Positions 1-7,539 of a DNA stretch of 32,382 nt are shown in pieces. The stretch lies in the IMG/VR virus record IMGVR_UViG_3300033979_000086, positions 1 through 32,382 of that record; one strand, written 5' to 3'. The translations under genes and the position numbers were made by a program. This DNA comes from a virus. Positions within the stretch are counted from its first letter, which is position 1. Each line of letters begins with the position of its first letter. A model generated the notes under the pieces. It saw only the letters and a list, made by a program, of their open reading frames with translations. It was not told the DNA's origin and ran no database searches.

Positions 1-122
1 AACTCCCATCCGAAGCCCCGAAGCCAACCGCCTCTGCAATCGTGGAGCAACGGAAGGCATCAGCCGCCCAAAACTTTGCGGCCATCGCACAATCAATCCA
101 AACTCTTAAAAACTCCAAATAA
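1..122 (+). CDS. C-terminal end of prohead scaffold-like protein (partial)
   Basis: An open frame runs from base 3 to the TAA at 120-122 and encodes 39 residues rich in Ala, Gln and Lys, ending ...TLKNSK. It has no start in the window. It directly precedes the major capsid gene, which is where a scaffold gene usually ends. The gene at 31882 runs off the right edge, is acidic and helical, and lacks its C-terminus, so this piece is most simply its missing end across a circular junction. Joining the two needs one extra base (or 1+3n) to keep frame. The helical, charged character fits a scaffold, but no family motif is certain. Confidence 0.6.
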   Translation, partial: LPSEAPKPTASAIVEQRKASAAQNFAAIAQSIQTLKNSK

Positions 123-146
123 CCTTAACCCCCTAAAAACAAAATC

Positions 147-1082
147 ATGGCATTTTCTTTCGGAAACCTATCAGCCTACACCGACCAACAAAGGCTGCCC
201 CTCATCACCAAAGCGGTTTTCGCCGCTCGCTCTGCTGCCCTCTTTACCAAGCAAGTTGGTATCAAGTCGGCTGCTGCCCTCAACCTCATGGACACCGATG
301 CAAACATCGGGTCAGGAACTGTCTGCGGTTGGTCTGCAACAGGCAACACGACCTTCAGTCAGCGTAACATCACCGTTGGCGTGATGAAAATCCAAGAGGC
401 TCTTTGCCCTCGCTCACTTGAACAATACTGGATGCAGTCCCAGTTGACTGCTGGTAGCCAATACGATGGCGTTCCATTTGAGCAGGCTTTCTCCGAGCAG
501 AAGGCTCTGCGTATCGCCGAAGCCTTGGAAACCGCCATTTGGCAGGGTAACTCCTACTTCAGCGGTGTAAACCAACTGCTGAACGCCGCATCGGGTTCCA
601 CGGTTCTCGCCAACGCCTCATCTACAACTTGGAATCCAGTATCGGCTTCCGTCGGTATCACGACTTCCAATGTCATCACCATCTTTGACAAGGTTTACAA
701 CGACATCCCGCAAGCCATCCTCACCAAAACTGACCTCGTCATTTTCTGCGGATGGAACAACTTCCGCACCTTGATTGGAGCGTTGAAGTCGCAGACAGGT
801 GTCATGTATAACCAAGTGGACCTCCAAGGGTTGGCCGATGGTGACATCATCTACCCTGGTACAAATGTCCGCATCGTTGCCGTCCCAGGTTTGACCTCTA
901 CCAACCGCATCGTTGCAACTTACCTCGGCAACCTGTTCTACGGAACCGACTTGCTCTCCGACGAGGAAAACTTTGAGTTGTGGTACTCCAAGGACAACGA
1001 TGAAGTCCGATTCCAAGCCGCCTTCAAAGCAGGTGTGCAGTTCGCCTATCCCGACTTGATGGTTGACTTCCGCCTGGCCTAA
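147..1082 (+). CDS. Major capsid protein
   Basis: This 311-residue protein is the best candidate for the main head subunit. It lies directly after a prohead protease gene and a scaffold-like gene across the circular junction, and it is followed by a strong hairpin terminator, an arrangement typical of a highly expressed capsid gene. The ATG at 147 has an A-rich leader with no Shine-Dalgarno sequence, as is usual in Bacteroidota. The C-terminal third (about 210-311) has alternating beta strands ending in a stretch around FQAAFKAGVQFAYPD, which resembles the closing strand of HK97-fold P domains. The middle contains a helix-rich part (about 120-140) of E-loop/spine type. Sequence alone does not prove the fold. 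The main support is position, length and overall pattern. Confidence 0.8.
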   Translation: MAFSFGNLSAYTDQQRLPLITKAVFAARSAALFTKQVGIKSAAALNLMDTDANIGSGTVCGWSATGNTTFSQRNITVGVMKIQEALCPRSLEQYWMQSQLTAGSQYDGVPFEQAFSEQKALRIAEALETAIWQGNSYFSGVNQLLNAASGSTVLANASSTTWNPVSASVGITTSNVITIFDKVYNDIPQAILTKTDLVIFCGWNNFRTLIGALKSQTGVMYNQVDLQGLADGDIIYPGTNVRIVAVPGLTSTNRIVATYLGNLFYGTDLLSDEENFELWYSKDNDEVRFQAAFKAGVQFAYPDLMVDFRLA

Positions 1083-1088
1083 GTGTAA

Positions 1089-1120
1089 GGGGGGAGGGAA
1101 ACTTCCCCCCGTTATTTTGT
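1089..1120 (+). terminator. Intrinsic terminator after the capsid gene
   Basis: The arms 1089-1097 and 1102-1110 form a 9-bp stem (six G-C pairs, A-T, a G-T wobble, G-C) closed by a GAAA tetraloop. The T-rich tract GTTATTTTGT follows. The tract is interrupted, so termination may be partial. That would make more capsid mRNA than downstream tail mRNA. Confidence 0.75.
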
Positions 1121-1145
1121 TCCACCCTAAAATAAAATATACACT

Positions 1146-1679
1146 ATGTCTTGCTCCCTAACTACGGGCTACGCCCTCGGATGCCGTGACGCCGTTGGCG
1201 GTATCAAAACTATTTATGTCCAAGCGATAAACGCTACGGGTTCCGTGAACACGAACGGCAGCGGCTTGGTAACTGGATTCACGCCTACCTCGGTATCGGG
1301 GTCTTGGTTTGAATACGACCTCACAAAGGCGACCTCTTCAATGACGGAAACGCTGAACGCAAGCACCGAAAACGGTACTTTGTTCTACACCCCCGAAGTG
1401 ACCTTCACCATCAACAAGTTGCAGACCTCCGTCCGCAATGAGTTGCGCCTCTTGGCTCGGAATCGCCTCTTGGTCATCGTCCTTGACAACAACGGACGCT
1501 ACTGGTTGCTTGGTGCTGCGAATGGCTTGGAAGCCTCCGCTGGAACTGCTGGAACTGGTACTGCATTCGGTGACAGGAGTGGCTACGAGATGACGCTGAC
1601 GGGCATGGAACCCGATGCAATGCTGAACATCTTGCCAGCAACATTCTCTGCGCTGACCGCACAAATCAGCGGTTCGTAG
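1146..1679 (+). CDS. Tail-tube-like major tail protein
   Basis: This protein has 177 residues, begins MSCSLTTGYALGCRDAVGG and has an ATG at 1146 behind an AT-rich leader. The sequence is mostly predicted beta strand, with a turn-rich Gly/Thr/Ser loop around 125-145. It ends in a strand reading YEMTLTGMEPDAMLN, similar to the closing strand of tail tube proteins. It follows the capsid gene and precedes connector genes. Length and beta character fit a siphovirus tail tube subunit, but a head decoration or stopper protein is possible. No enzyme motif is visible. Confidence 0.5.
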   Translation: MSCSLTTGYALGCRDAVGGIKTIYVQAINATGSVNTNGSGLVTGFTPTSVSGSWFEYDLTKATSSMTETLNASTENGTLFYTPEVTFTINKLQTSVRNELRLLARNRLLVIVLDNNGRYWLLGAANGLEASAGTAGTGTAFGDRSGYEMTLTGMEPDAMLNILPATFSALTAQISGS

Positions 1680-1681
1680 CG

Positions 1682-1689
1682 TATCTTTG
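1682..1689 (+). promoter_or_regulatory. Bacteroidota-type -7 box TATCTTTG
   Basis: The box matches the TAnnTTTG consensus and starts 3 bases after the preceding stop codon. No TTTG -33 element is seen at the usual distance. Any transcript starting here would meet the terminator at 1729-1760 after about 65 bases. The 12-base string TATCTTTGACCT recurs at 18253. Confidence 0.35.
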
Positions 1690-1728
1690 ACCTGCGGGTT
1701 CTCATACGCCCGCATGGTTTAGTGGTCT

Positions 1729-1760
1729 GGGCCATCTCGCAAGGGGTGGCCCTTTTTTTT
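1729..1760 (+). terminator. Strong intrinsic terminator
   Basis: The arms GGGCCATCTC (1729-1738) and GGGGTGGCCC (1743-1752) form a 10-bp stem with two G-T wobbles and a GCAA tetraloop. Eight T residues follow at 1753-1760. This closes the capsid/tail-tube unit. Confidence 0.9.
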
Positions 1761-1761
1761 G

Positions 1762-1769
1762 TACCTTTG
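1762..1769 (+). promoter_or_regulatory. Leaderless-type promoter box TACCTTTG
   Basis: The box matches TAnnTTTG and begins 2 bases after the terminator T-tract. The ATG of the glycosyltransferase lies 3 bases further on (1773). In Bacteroidota the start of transcription lies a few bases after TTTG, so the mRNA would begin at or very near the ATG. No clear -33 element is visible. Confidence 0.55.
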
Positions 1770-1772
1770 TGT

Positions 1773-2846
1773 ATGAGAATTTGCATCGTTTACAACGCCC
1801 ACCCGACGGGGTGTTCTTTCTACCGACTGGAAATGCCGAACGCCTACCTCGGCGACAACTACACGGAGTTTGACTATGTCTGCGTGGACAACATCGCCAA
1901 TGTCAAGGACGAGGACCTAAAGACGGTTGATGTGTGGCTATTTAATCGCTTGTGGTGTCAAGGTACACTTGACCAAATCCGTGGCGTTTACAAGGCTCTG
2001 ACGGCGTTTGGAGCGAAGGTAATCTTGGACCTTGACGACTATTGGGTGCTGGAATCGGGACACATCATGTATCGGCACTATTTGGACACCAAGTTGGATG
2101 AGCAAATCCGTGAACACATCCGCTTGGCTGACCATGTGACCACGACCACGGAACACTTGGCGCAGAAGATTCGCCTGCTCAACAAAGCCGTGACCATCCT
2201 GCCCAACGAACCCTACGAGGCTTACCAGCAGTACTTACCCGACACGAATGCCGAACCCGAACCGCATCTCTTTAAAATCGGCTGGTTCGGAGGGGCGCAG
2301 CACCAGGAGGACATCGCCTTGGTGGAACATTCGTTTTCCCTGCTTGCCCACGACAAGTCGCTGGATGGGCGATACAAAATCTACCTTGGCGGGTGGAACG
2401 AGAACCCTGTCTATGCGGACTACGAGCGGATGCTCTCCTGTGCTGGCAAGAACGCCAACTACGGCCGCATCCAAGCGGCGGACATTTACTCCTATGTGGG
2501 CGGTTACAACTTCATCAACGCCACCATCGCCCCGCTCCGTGATACCAAGTTCAACAGGCTCAAAAGCGAACTGAAAGTGGTTGAAGCAGGCTGGATGGGC
2601 AAGGCTATCATCGCCTCGGAAACCATCCCCTACACGGACATAATCGTCCACGGGCACAACGGTCTGCTCATCCCCTACGGGAAGAAAGACGCTTGGTACA
2701 AGGCGGTCCGCAAGTTTGTGAACGAGCCCGACTACGCCAAAGCCCTGGCCGTGCAGTTGTCTAAAGATGTACGGGAGCGGTTTGACATCACCAAGACCGC
2801 CGAACGCAGGGCCGAACTCTACCGAAGCATCGGGCGCAAATTGTGA
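1773..2846 (+). CDS. GT4-like glycosyltransferase
   Basis: This 357-residue protein probably transfers a sugar from an activated donor to an acceptor. The start at 1773 (MRICIVYNAHPTGCSFYR) was chosen over an in-frame upstream start at 1722 because the upstream stretch is the terminator and promoter. The N-terminus has a Rossmann-like strand and the HPTGCSFYRLEMP loop. There is a VILDLDDYW motif near 90 and TTTEHLAQKI near 130, typical of GT-B proteins. In the C-terminal half KIGWFGGAQH (about 180) and a stretch around LKVVEAGWMGKAIIAS (about 285-300) correspond to the donor-binding E-x7-E region of GT4 enzymes. The acceptor is unknown. It could be a virion protein or the host surface glycan. 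The gene sits between structural genes behind its own terminator and promoter, so it looks like a moron. Confidence 0.75.
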   Translation: MRICIVYNAHPTGCSFYRLEMPNAYLGDNYTEFDYVCVDNIANVKDEDLKTVDVWLFNRLWCQGTLDQIRGVYKALTAFGAKVILDLDDYWVLESGHIMYRHYLDTKLDEQIREHIRLADHVTTTTEHLAQKIRLLNKAVTILPNEPYEAYQQYLPDTNAEPEPHLFKIGWFGGAQHQEDIALVEHSFSLLAHDKSLDGRYKIYLGGWNENPVYADYERMLSCAGKNANYGRIQAADIYSYVGGYNFINATIAPLRDTKFNRLKSELKVVEAGWMGKAIIASETIPYTDIIVHGHNGLLIPYGKKDAWYKAVRKFVNEPDYAKALAVQLSKDVRERFDITKTAERRAELYRSIGRKL

Positions 2847-2877
2847 AATTCGGGCGCATCCTACATTTAGGGGTAGA

Positions 2878-3276
2878 GTGATTTACCTATCCCCCAACAC
2901 CACCAACACCATCGTCGTCACTTGGACGCAGCGGGCCTCATCGGGGGACCGTTACATCTTGCGGCTGACCAACATCGCCAAGAATGTCACGACCGACTTC
3001 ACCCTGCTGAAATCAGCCAACCTTTCTTCCTACACGAACCGCTATGACAAATTTCAGATTACCCTGGGGGCGGTTGAAACAGGCTCGTATCGTTATGAAG
3101 TTTACGATACCAGTAGCACGGTTGCAGCAGCCGTTGCGGTGGTTGAAACGGGCTTGGCGTATGTACAGGTAATCAGCCTCACATTTAACACCTTCGCCAA
3201 TACCATCCAATACAATGTTTACGGCGCAAGTGCCGTCAGCATCTTTGATTCAACCTTTGACCAAACATTCCAATGA
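2878..3276 (+). CDS. Small beta-rich structural protein
   Basis: This 132-residue protein most likely starts at GTG 2878, which has AGGGG a few bases upstream, a rare SD-like site in this genome. Earlier in-frame starts would overlap the glycosyltransferase. The sequence (VIYLSPNTTNTIVVTW, then YILRLTN and a YRYEVYD strand) is a run of beta strands with the look of an Ig-like or fibronectin-like domain. The gene ends in an ATGA overlap with the next gene, so the two are probably co-translated. It is probably a virion surface, neck or tail-fibre component. No catalytic motif is seen. Confidence 0.5.
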   Translation: MIYLSPNTTNTIVVTWTQRASSGDRYILRLTNIAKNVTTDFTLLKSANLSSYTNRYDKFQITLGAVETGSYRYEVYDTSSTVAAAVAVVETGLAYVQVISLTFNTFANTIQYNVYGASAVSIFDSTFDQTFQ

Positions 3277-3827
3277 GCGTACAAACACGCAGTCAGTTAC
3301 AGGCTTCGGCCCTGACCATCACCAACGAAACCGCCGCCGCAGCCAATACCGCCGCTCGTGTGGGTGGACTCTTTGACGACCTCGCAGATACCGCCACCTT
3401 GGACCGAGAGCGGGGCGTGGCGAACCTGTACCTTGACACGGACACCAACTTCACCCCAACCCAAGGGAGTGCGGTAAAACTGACCTCTGCAATGAAGTCG
3501 GGTCTGCTGACTACCTACAATTTTTCACGGACGACCAGTTCCATCACCTACACAGGCACAACCAATGCGTCGCTTCGGGTGTCGGTTAACATGGTGATTT
3601 CACAAGGAAACGGCAACCAGGTCAAGATTTACATTGCAAAGAACGGAACCGCTATAAATCAGTCCATGGCTGACCTCACGCTATCGCACGACAACGGCCA
3701 TGCGGTGTTCACCGAAACCGTTCTGCAAGGTGCGGTCAATGACGAATTTACCATCTTGGTCAACGCTATAAGTAGTGGGTCCAATATCACGATTTCGGCT
3801 CTATCCTTCACCGTCCACACACTATGA
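3273..3827 (+). CDS. Fibre-like structural protein with C-terminal beta domain
   Basis: This 184-residue protein has an N-terminal Ala/Thr-rich helix (about 1-45, TITNETAAAANTAARVGGLFDDLADT) that could trimerise. A beta domain follows (about 50-184). The domain reads like a C1q/TNF-type jelly roll, with strands such as LRVSVNMVIS, VKIYIAKNGTAI and DEFTILVNAISSGSNITIS. Helix plus jelly roll is a common design for phage fibres and head spikes. It overlaps both neighbours by ATGA, so it belongs to the same translational unit as the portal. The role in host contact is inferred from fold type and position. Confidence 0.5.
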   Translation: MSVQTRSQLQASALTITNETAAAANTAARVGGLFDDLADTATLDRERGVANLYLDTDTNFTPTQGSAVKLTSAMKSGLLTTYNFSRTTSSITYTGTTNASLRVSVNMVISQGNGNQVKIYIAKNGTAINQSMADLTLSHDNGHAVFTETVLQGAVNDEFTILVNAISSGSNITISALSFTVHTL

Positions 3828-5932
3828 GCAGCATAAAACAATCGTTCACCCAATGGTTGGGTATTGAACACAAAGTCCCCGTGATGCTTGAAAACAAAGC
3901 GGGCAAGTACATCACTTATGGGGCGTTCAACGAGTACCCCTACTATCTGCTGGACAACTACCGCCGAAGTTCAAAGCACAACGCAATCGTCAACGGGAAG
4001 GTCAATTACATCGTGGGCGGTGGATGGCAACCAGGGGAAAAGATGACGGTTGAGCAGCAGGCCCGCTACGCCAAGTTCTTTGATGGTTTGTCCGAACACG
4101 ACGACCTCAACGACATCACCGAGAAACTCGTCCTTGACTTGGAACTATTCAACGGGTTTGCCGTTGCGGTTACTTGGAACAAGATGGGGACGATTGCGAA
4201 AATGGAACACATTCCCTTTGAAAAGATTCGTGTTGACAAGGACGAGCGGATGTTCCAAGTGGCTGACTGGTACGACGATGCAATGGTCCAACTATACCCC
4301 AAAATTGGCGATGTAGAGAAAATCCCCGCCTTTGATGCTGACAATCGCATCGGCAAGCAACTATTCTATTACAGGGTCTATGCCGCTGGCGTGAAGTCCT
4401 ATCCTTTACCCGAATACATGGGGGGGTTGGCATATATTGAAGCGGACTGTCAAATTGCCAACTTCCATGTGAACAACCTCAAAAACAACTTTTGGGGCGG
4501 GTACTTGATAAACTTCAACAACGGGATTCCTACACCCGAAGAACAGGGCGACATTGAGCGGCAAATCAAGCGCAAGTTCAGCGGGACCGACAATGCGGGT
4601 CGCTTTGTGGTGACCTTCAACGATGATATCAGCAAGGCTCCCACCTTGGAACCGCTCACACCGAGCGACATGGACAAGCAGTTTGAAATCCTCAACAAGA
4701 CCGTGCAGCAGGAAATCTTCATCAGTCACAGGGTCGTGAACCCCATGCTATTCGGCGTGAAGACCGAAGGCCAACTGGGTGGACGGCAGGAAATGGTGGA
4801 GGCTTACGAACTATTCAAGGCGACCTATGTGAACGACCGTGTTCGCAAGGTGGAGCGGATGATTAACTACTTGGGGTCGTTCAATGGCGTTGAAGGGATG
4901 GAACTTATTCCCGTGGAGCCGATTACGGAGCGACTATCCGAGCAAGCCCTGCTGCAAATCATGACCCCCGAAGAACTCCGTGAAAAAGCGGGCCTCCCTG
5001 CATTGGAGAAGCAACCCGCCGATGTGGTGGGACCCAATCCCCAACCCGACGAGGTTCCGCAAACGCCCGTGGTCATGGGCAACGACAACATCAAGAAACT
5101 ATCAGGCCGTGAGTACCAAAACCTCATGCGAATCGTCCGTCACTACGCCCAAGAAAAAATCACCTTGGAGATGGCCCGCACCATGTTGTCCGCTGGTTTC
5201 GGTCTAACCCCCGAAGAAGTGAACACCTTATTGGGCGTGCAGGAGCAAGCCTTCAGCGAGCCTATGTGGGGCGAAGAAGACACCGAGGACTACGGATGGG
5301 GGGAAGAAGAGTTCAAGGTCTTGGAGGTGGTCGCAAGCAAGTTTGGGAGCAGTTCCGACGACTATGTGGTCATGCACTCCAAGCCCATGCGGTTTGACAC
5401 CGACTTAGACGACCAAGTGCGTCAAGCGTTTGCAGAACTTGGGGAGGAAGAAAAGGAACTTGACGAGAAGATTGAAAAGTACCGCAAGAAGAATCGGGAT
5501 GCTTCCGTGGAAGAAATGGCCAAGGAGTTCGGGGTCAGCAAGGCGAAGGTCGCCAAGCGTGTGGCGTACTTGATTACGAAAGACCGCTACCCCATCGCAA
5601 GGGCCGTGGACCAAATCGCCAAGGAAGGGGCAAAGCCAACGGATGAACCCGTGCTGGAGGTCCGCTACAAATATTCTTGGGCGGCAGGTTTCAGCAACAA
5701 GGACAAACGGACGAGCCGTGAGTTCTGCAAGGTCATGCTGGACCTCGCTGACCAAGGGAAGGTGTACACACGGGACGATATAAATGGCATCTCCAACATC
5801 ATGGGCTATAGCGTTTGGAATCGCAGAGGCGGGTGGTATCACACAGCCAGCGGAGTGAATCGCCCCCAATGCAGGCACATTTGGGAGCAGCAAATTGTAA
5901 TCCGCAAAGGCAATAAAATCACTAAAGCATGA
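3824..5932 (+). CDS. Portal protein with long C-terminal extension
   Basis: The first roughly 400 of 702 residues look like a phage portal, the dodecameric ring through which DNA is packaged. The N-terminus has the usual wing strands (KAGKYITYGAFNEYPYYLLDNY) and KHNAIVNGKVNYIVGGG. The middle has IPFEKIRVDK and YYRVYAAG. The stretch IFISHRVVNPMLFGVKTEG with GGRQEMVEAYELFK matches the portal crown/stem region. Residues about 420-702 are extra: a helical part, a highly acidic segment, an HTH-like helix pair around EEMAKEFGVSKAKVAKR, and a terminal domain with REFCKVMLDLADQGKVYTRDD, WNRRGGWYH and CRHIWEQQIVIRKG. This end resembles the MuF-like domain often encoded next to portals. Start ATG 3824 overlaps the previous stop. 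Confidence 0.8.
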   Translation: MSSIKQSFTQWLGIEHKVPVMLENKAGKYITYGAFNEYPYYLLDNYRRSSKHNAIVNGKVNYIVGGGWQPGEKMTVEQQARYAKFFDGLSEHDDLNDITEKLVLDLELFNGFAVAVTWNKMGTIAKMEHIPFEKIRVDKDERMFQVADWYDDAMVQLYPKIGDVEKIPAFDADNRIGKQLFYYRVYAAGVKSYPLPEYMGGLAYIEADCQIANFHVNNLKNNFWGGYLINFNNGIPTPEEQGDIERQIKRKFSGTDNAGRFVVTFNDDISKAPTLEPLTPSDMDKQFEILNKTVQQEIFISHRVVNPMLFGVKTEGQLGGRQEMVEAYELFKATYVNDRVRKVERMINYLGSFNGVEGMELIPVEPITERLSEQALLQIMTPEELREKAGLPALEKQPADVVGPNPQPDEVPQTPVVMGNDNIKKLSGREYQNLMRIVRHYAQEKITLEMARTMLSAGFGLTPEEVNTLLGVQEQAFSEPMWGEEDTEDYGWGEEEFKVLEVVASKFGSSSDDYVVMHSKPMRFDTDLDDQVRQAFAELGEEEKELDEKIEKYRKKNRDASVEEMAKEFGVSKAKVAKRVAYLITKDRYPIARAVDQIAKEGAKPTDEPVLEVRYKYSWAAGFSNKDKRTSREFCKVMLDLADQGKVYTRDDINGISNIMGYSVWNRRGGWYHTASGVNRPQCRHIWEQQIVIRKGNKITKA

Positions 5933-6510
5933 AGGCACTCTTTATCAGCGAACAAACCCTGCTGGACAACTCCGTAATCAACGAGAATGTTTCCTTTACG
6001 CAGATACGGCCCACGATCGTAAAGGTGCAAGAAATGCGGATCCAACCAATAGTCGGATCGGCCCTGTACTCGGAAATGGTGACGCAGGTGGTGAGCGGCA
6101 CGACCACGGCCCTGAACACCACCCTGCTGGAGGACTACATCCAACCCGCCATGGTGCAATGGCTTTATTACGAGTTACCGATGGTCTTGGCGTTCAAGTA
6201 CATGAACAAGGGCATGGTCCGCCGTACCAGCGAGGAAAGTTCCCAAATGTCCATGGACGAAATCACAAGGTTGACGGACAAAGTGAAGAACGATGCCGAG
6301 TGGTACTCCGAGCGCATCACCCGCTACTTGATGGAGAACCGCACCGACTACCCGCTCTTTAACTCCCCGCCATCGGCCCTTGATACTATTTACCCGAACG
6401 GAACCAACTACAACACAGGCATGGCCTTGGACGCTCGGACCCTCCGCCGTGGCGCTGGGCTTGATAGACCATGGCCATACGGTTACGACCCTTACTGCAA
6501 CAACTGCTAA
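5929..6510 (+). CDS. Head-tail connector-like protein (DUF6712-like)
   Basis: This 193-residue protein begins MKALFISEQTLLDNSVINEN. It then has a helix with QIRPTIVKVQEMRIQPIVGSALY, a pattern I associate with DUF6712 head-tail adaptor proteins of Bacteroidota phages. The helical bundle (about 20-140) and the location directly after the portal (ATGA overlap) support a role as the first connector ring below the portal. The C-terminal 50 residues are Pro/Tyr/Asn/Gly-rich and end with Cys-Asn-Asn-Cys. The family assignment is from memory of the pattern, not from a search. Confidence 0.6.
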   Translation: MKALFISEQTLLDNSVINENVSFTQIRPTIVKVQEMRIQPIVGSALYSEMVTQVVSGTTTALNTTLLEDYIQPAMVQWLYYELPMVLAFKYMNKGMVRRTSEESSQMSMDEITRLTDKVKNDAEWYSERITRYLMENRTDYPLFNSPPSALDTIYPNGTNYNTGMALDARTLRRGAGLDRPWPYGYDPYCNNC

Positions 6511-6552
6511 CGATGGGCGCACATTCTAAAAACATTCTGAAACTCCAAGCAT

Positions 6553-7056
6553 ATGTCATGGATAAAAATCAAGCAGGCACTCCTTGCGCTTGCAAATGCT
6601 CACCCTCAAGTAAACTCCTTCGGGACGGGGGACCCTCTTGCAATCGGAACGGACAACACCATCAACCTGCGAACCCCAAGTCGTGAGCGAATCGTCTATC
6701 CGCTCGTCTTTGCGGATGTTCAGTCAGCAAGCACGGACTTGGGCAGTTTGGCTCTTACTGTGGGTGTCTATTTTAGCGACCGAGTGGAATCCATTGCCAC
6801 GATGGGCGGAGTGGTTTCGGGAAGCCCGACGCTTGGTTGGCAAGACAATGAGGATGAAGTTTTGAGCGACCAACTACAAATCGCCCAGGACTTCATATCG
6901 TCGCTTACAAACGACCCGACGCAAGAGTGGACGCTAAGTACCTCCGTGTCGCTTACGAGGTTTGTAGAGAGCCGTGACGACCGCACGGCGGGATGGGTGG
7001 CTACGATGTCATTCCAACTCCCATACGGCCACAACATTTGTGAAATTCCTACCTAA
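6553..7056 (+). CDS. Tail completion or neck protein candidate
   Basis: This protein has 167 residues and starts MSWIKIKQALLALANAHPQVNSFG. An N-terminal helix is followed by strands (IVYPLVFADVQS, LALTVGVYFSDRV), a helix (DEVLSDQLQIAQDFISSL) and further strands. This alpha/beta plan and length are those of tail-terminator or tail-completion proteins, and the gene lies just after the connector. The ATG at 6553 is preferred over an overlapping ORF in another frame starting near 6513, which lacks protein-like character. Confidence 0.45.
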   Translation: MSWIKIKQALLALANAHPQVNSFGTGDPLAIGTDNTINLRTPSRERIVYPLVFADVQSASTDLGSLALTVGVYFSDRVESIATMGGVVSGSPTLGWQDNEDEVLSDQLQIAQDFISSLTNDPTQEWTLSTSVSLTRFVESRDDRTAGWVATMSFQLPYGHNICEIPT

Positions 7057-7084
7057 GATACATTTACCCTAAATACCCCAAGCA

Positions 7085-7360
7085 ATGCCTACACCTATTT
7101 TACAACAAATGCTCGGACAGGGCGGTTCCATGCGATTCGTGGACGCTGCGGTATCGGGCCAAAACTTTGACTTCATCGTGGTGAACACCGCCGCTACCTT
7201 CACGACCCTAACGGGTTCGGGAGGGGAGGATTTGCTGACTGCTTACGCTATGAGCGGCAAGTCCGTTTCCGCTGGCATCGTCATAAGCGGAAGGAACGGC
7301 GGCAAGATTACGGCGGTCACTCCGTCGGTCGGTAGCGTCATCGGATATACATTCCTGTAA
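7085..7360 (+). CDS. Small structural protein
   Basis: This 91-residue protein begins MPTPILQQMLGQGGSMRFVD. Strands follow that contain FDFIVVNTAATFTTLTGSGGEDLL and KITAVTPSVGSVIGYTF. It is compact, beta-rich and without Cys or catalytic motifs. It lies between neck and fibre genes and is probably a minor virion or tail-tip protein. An ACATTTAC element lies at 7060-7067, 25 bases upstream of the ATG. I do not recognise a named family. Confidence 0.45.
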   Translation: MPTPILQQMLGQGGSMRFVDAAVSGQNFDFIVVNTAATFTTLTGSGGEDLLTAYAMSGKSVSAGIVISGRNGGKITAVTPSVGSVIGYTFL

Positions 7361-7363
7361 GCG

Positions 7364-7537
7364 ATGTTTTTAGGCTACGGCTACGGCTATCCATTAAGCA
7401 CCCTGCAAGGCGGTGGCTTATCGGCTTCGGCATGGGCTGCCTTCAACACCCGTGCTGATGCGGATGGAGCAACCACGGCAGAGGCTGCGGTCAGCGGTTG
7501 CCTGTTCGGTCGCTTTGCTACGATTTACAATTTCTAA
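7364..7537 (+). CDS. Small Gly/Tyr-rich protein
   Basis: This 57-residue reading frame, MFLGYGYGYPLSTLQGGG to the end ...FATIYNF, exactly fills the gap between two structural genes, 3 bases after one and 2 bases before the next. The Gly-Tyr repeat at the start and the Ala-rich middle (SAWAAFNTRADADGATTAEAA) suggest a small virion component or fibre-associated peptide. Function is unknown. The tight spacing on both sides is the main evidence that it is translated. Confidence 0.55.
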   Translation: MFLGYGYGYPLSTLQGGGLSASAWAAFNTRADADGATTAEAAVSGCLFGRFATIYNF

Positions 7538-7539
7538 CA

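Noticed and set aside
1682-1689. Every TAnnTTTG octamer as a promoter
   Set aside because: About 16 are expected by chance on both strands. Only those in gaps beside gene starts or right after stops were listed, and none has a clear -33 partner at the usual spacing.
1706-1752. tRNA-like string containing TGGTTTAGTGG, which fits a D-arm A-box
   Set aside because: There is no acceptor pairing and no T-arm with a 7-base loop. The 3-prime half is a perfect terminator hairpin with a T-tract, and no integrase is present that would make it an attachment site.
6513-6686. Plus-strand ORF beginning near 6513
   Set aside because: It overlaps the 6553 gene in another frame and has a basic, Pro/Ser/Cys-rich translation typical of a shifted frame.
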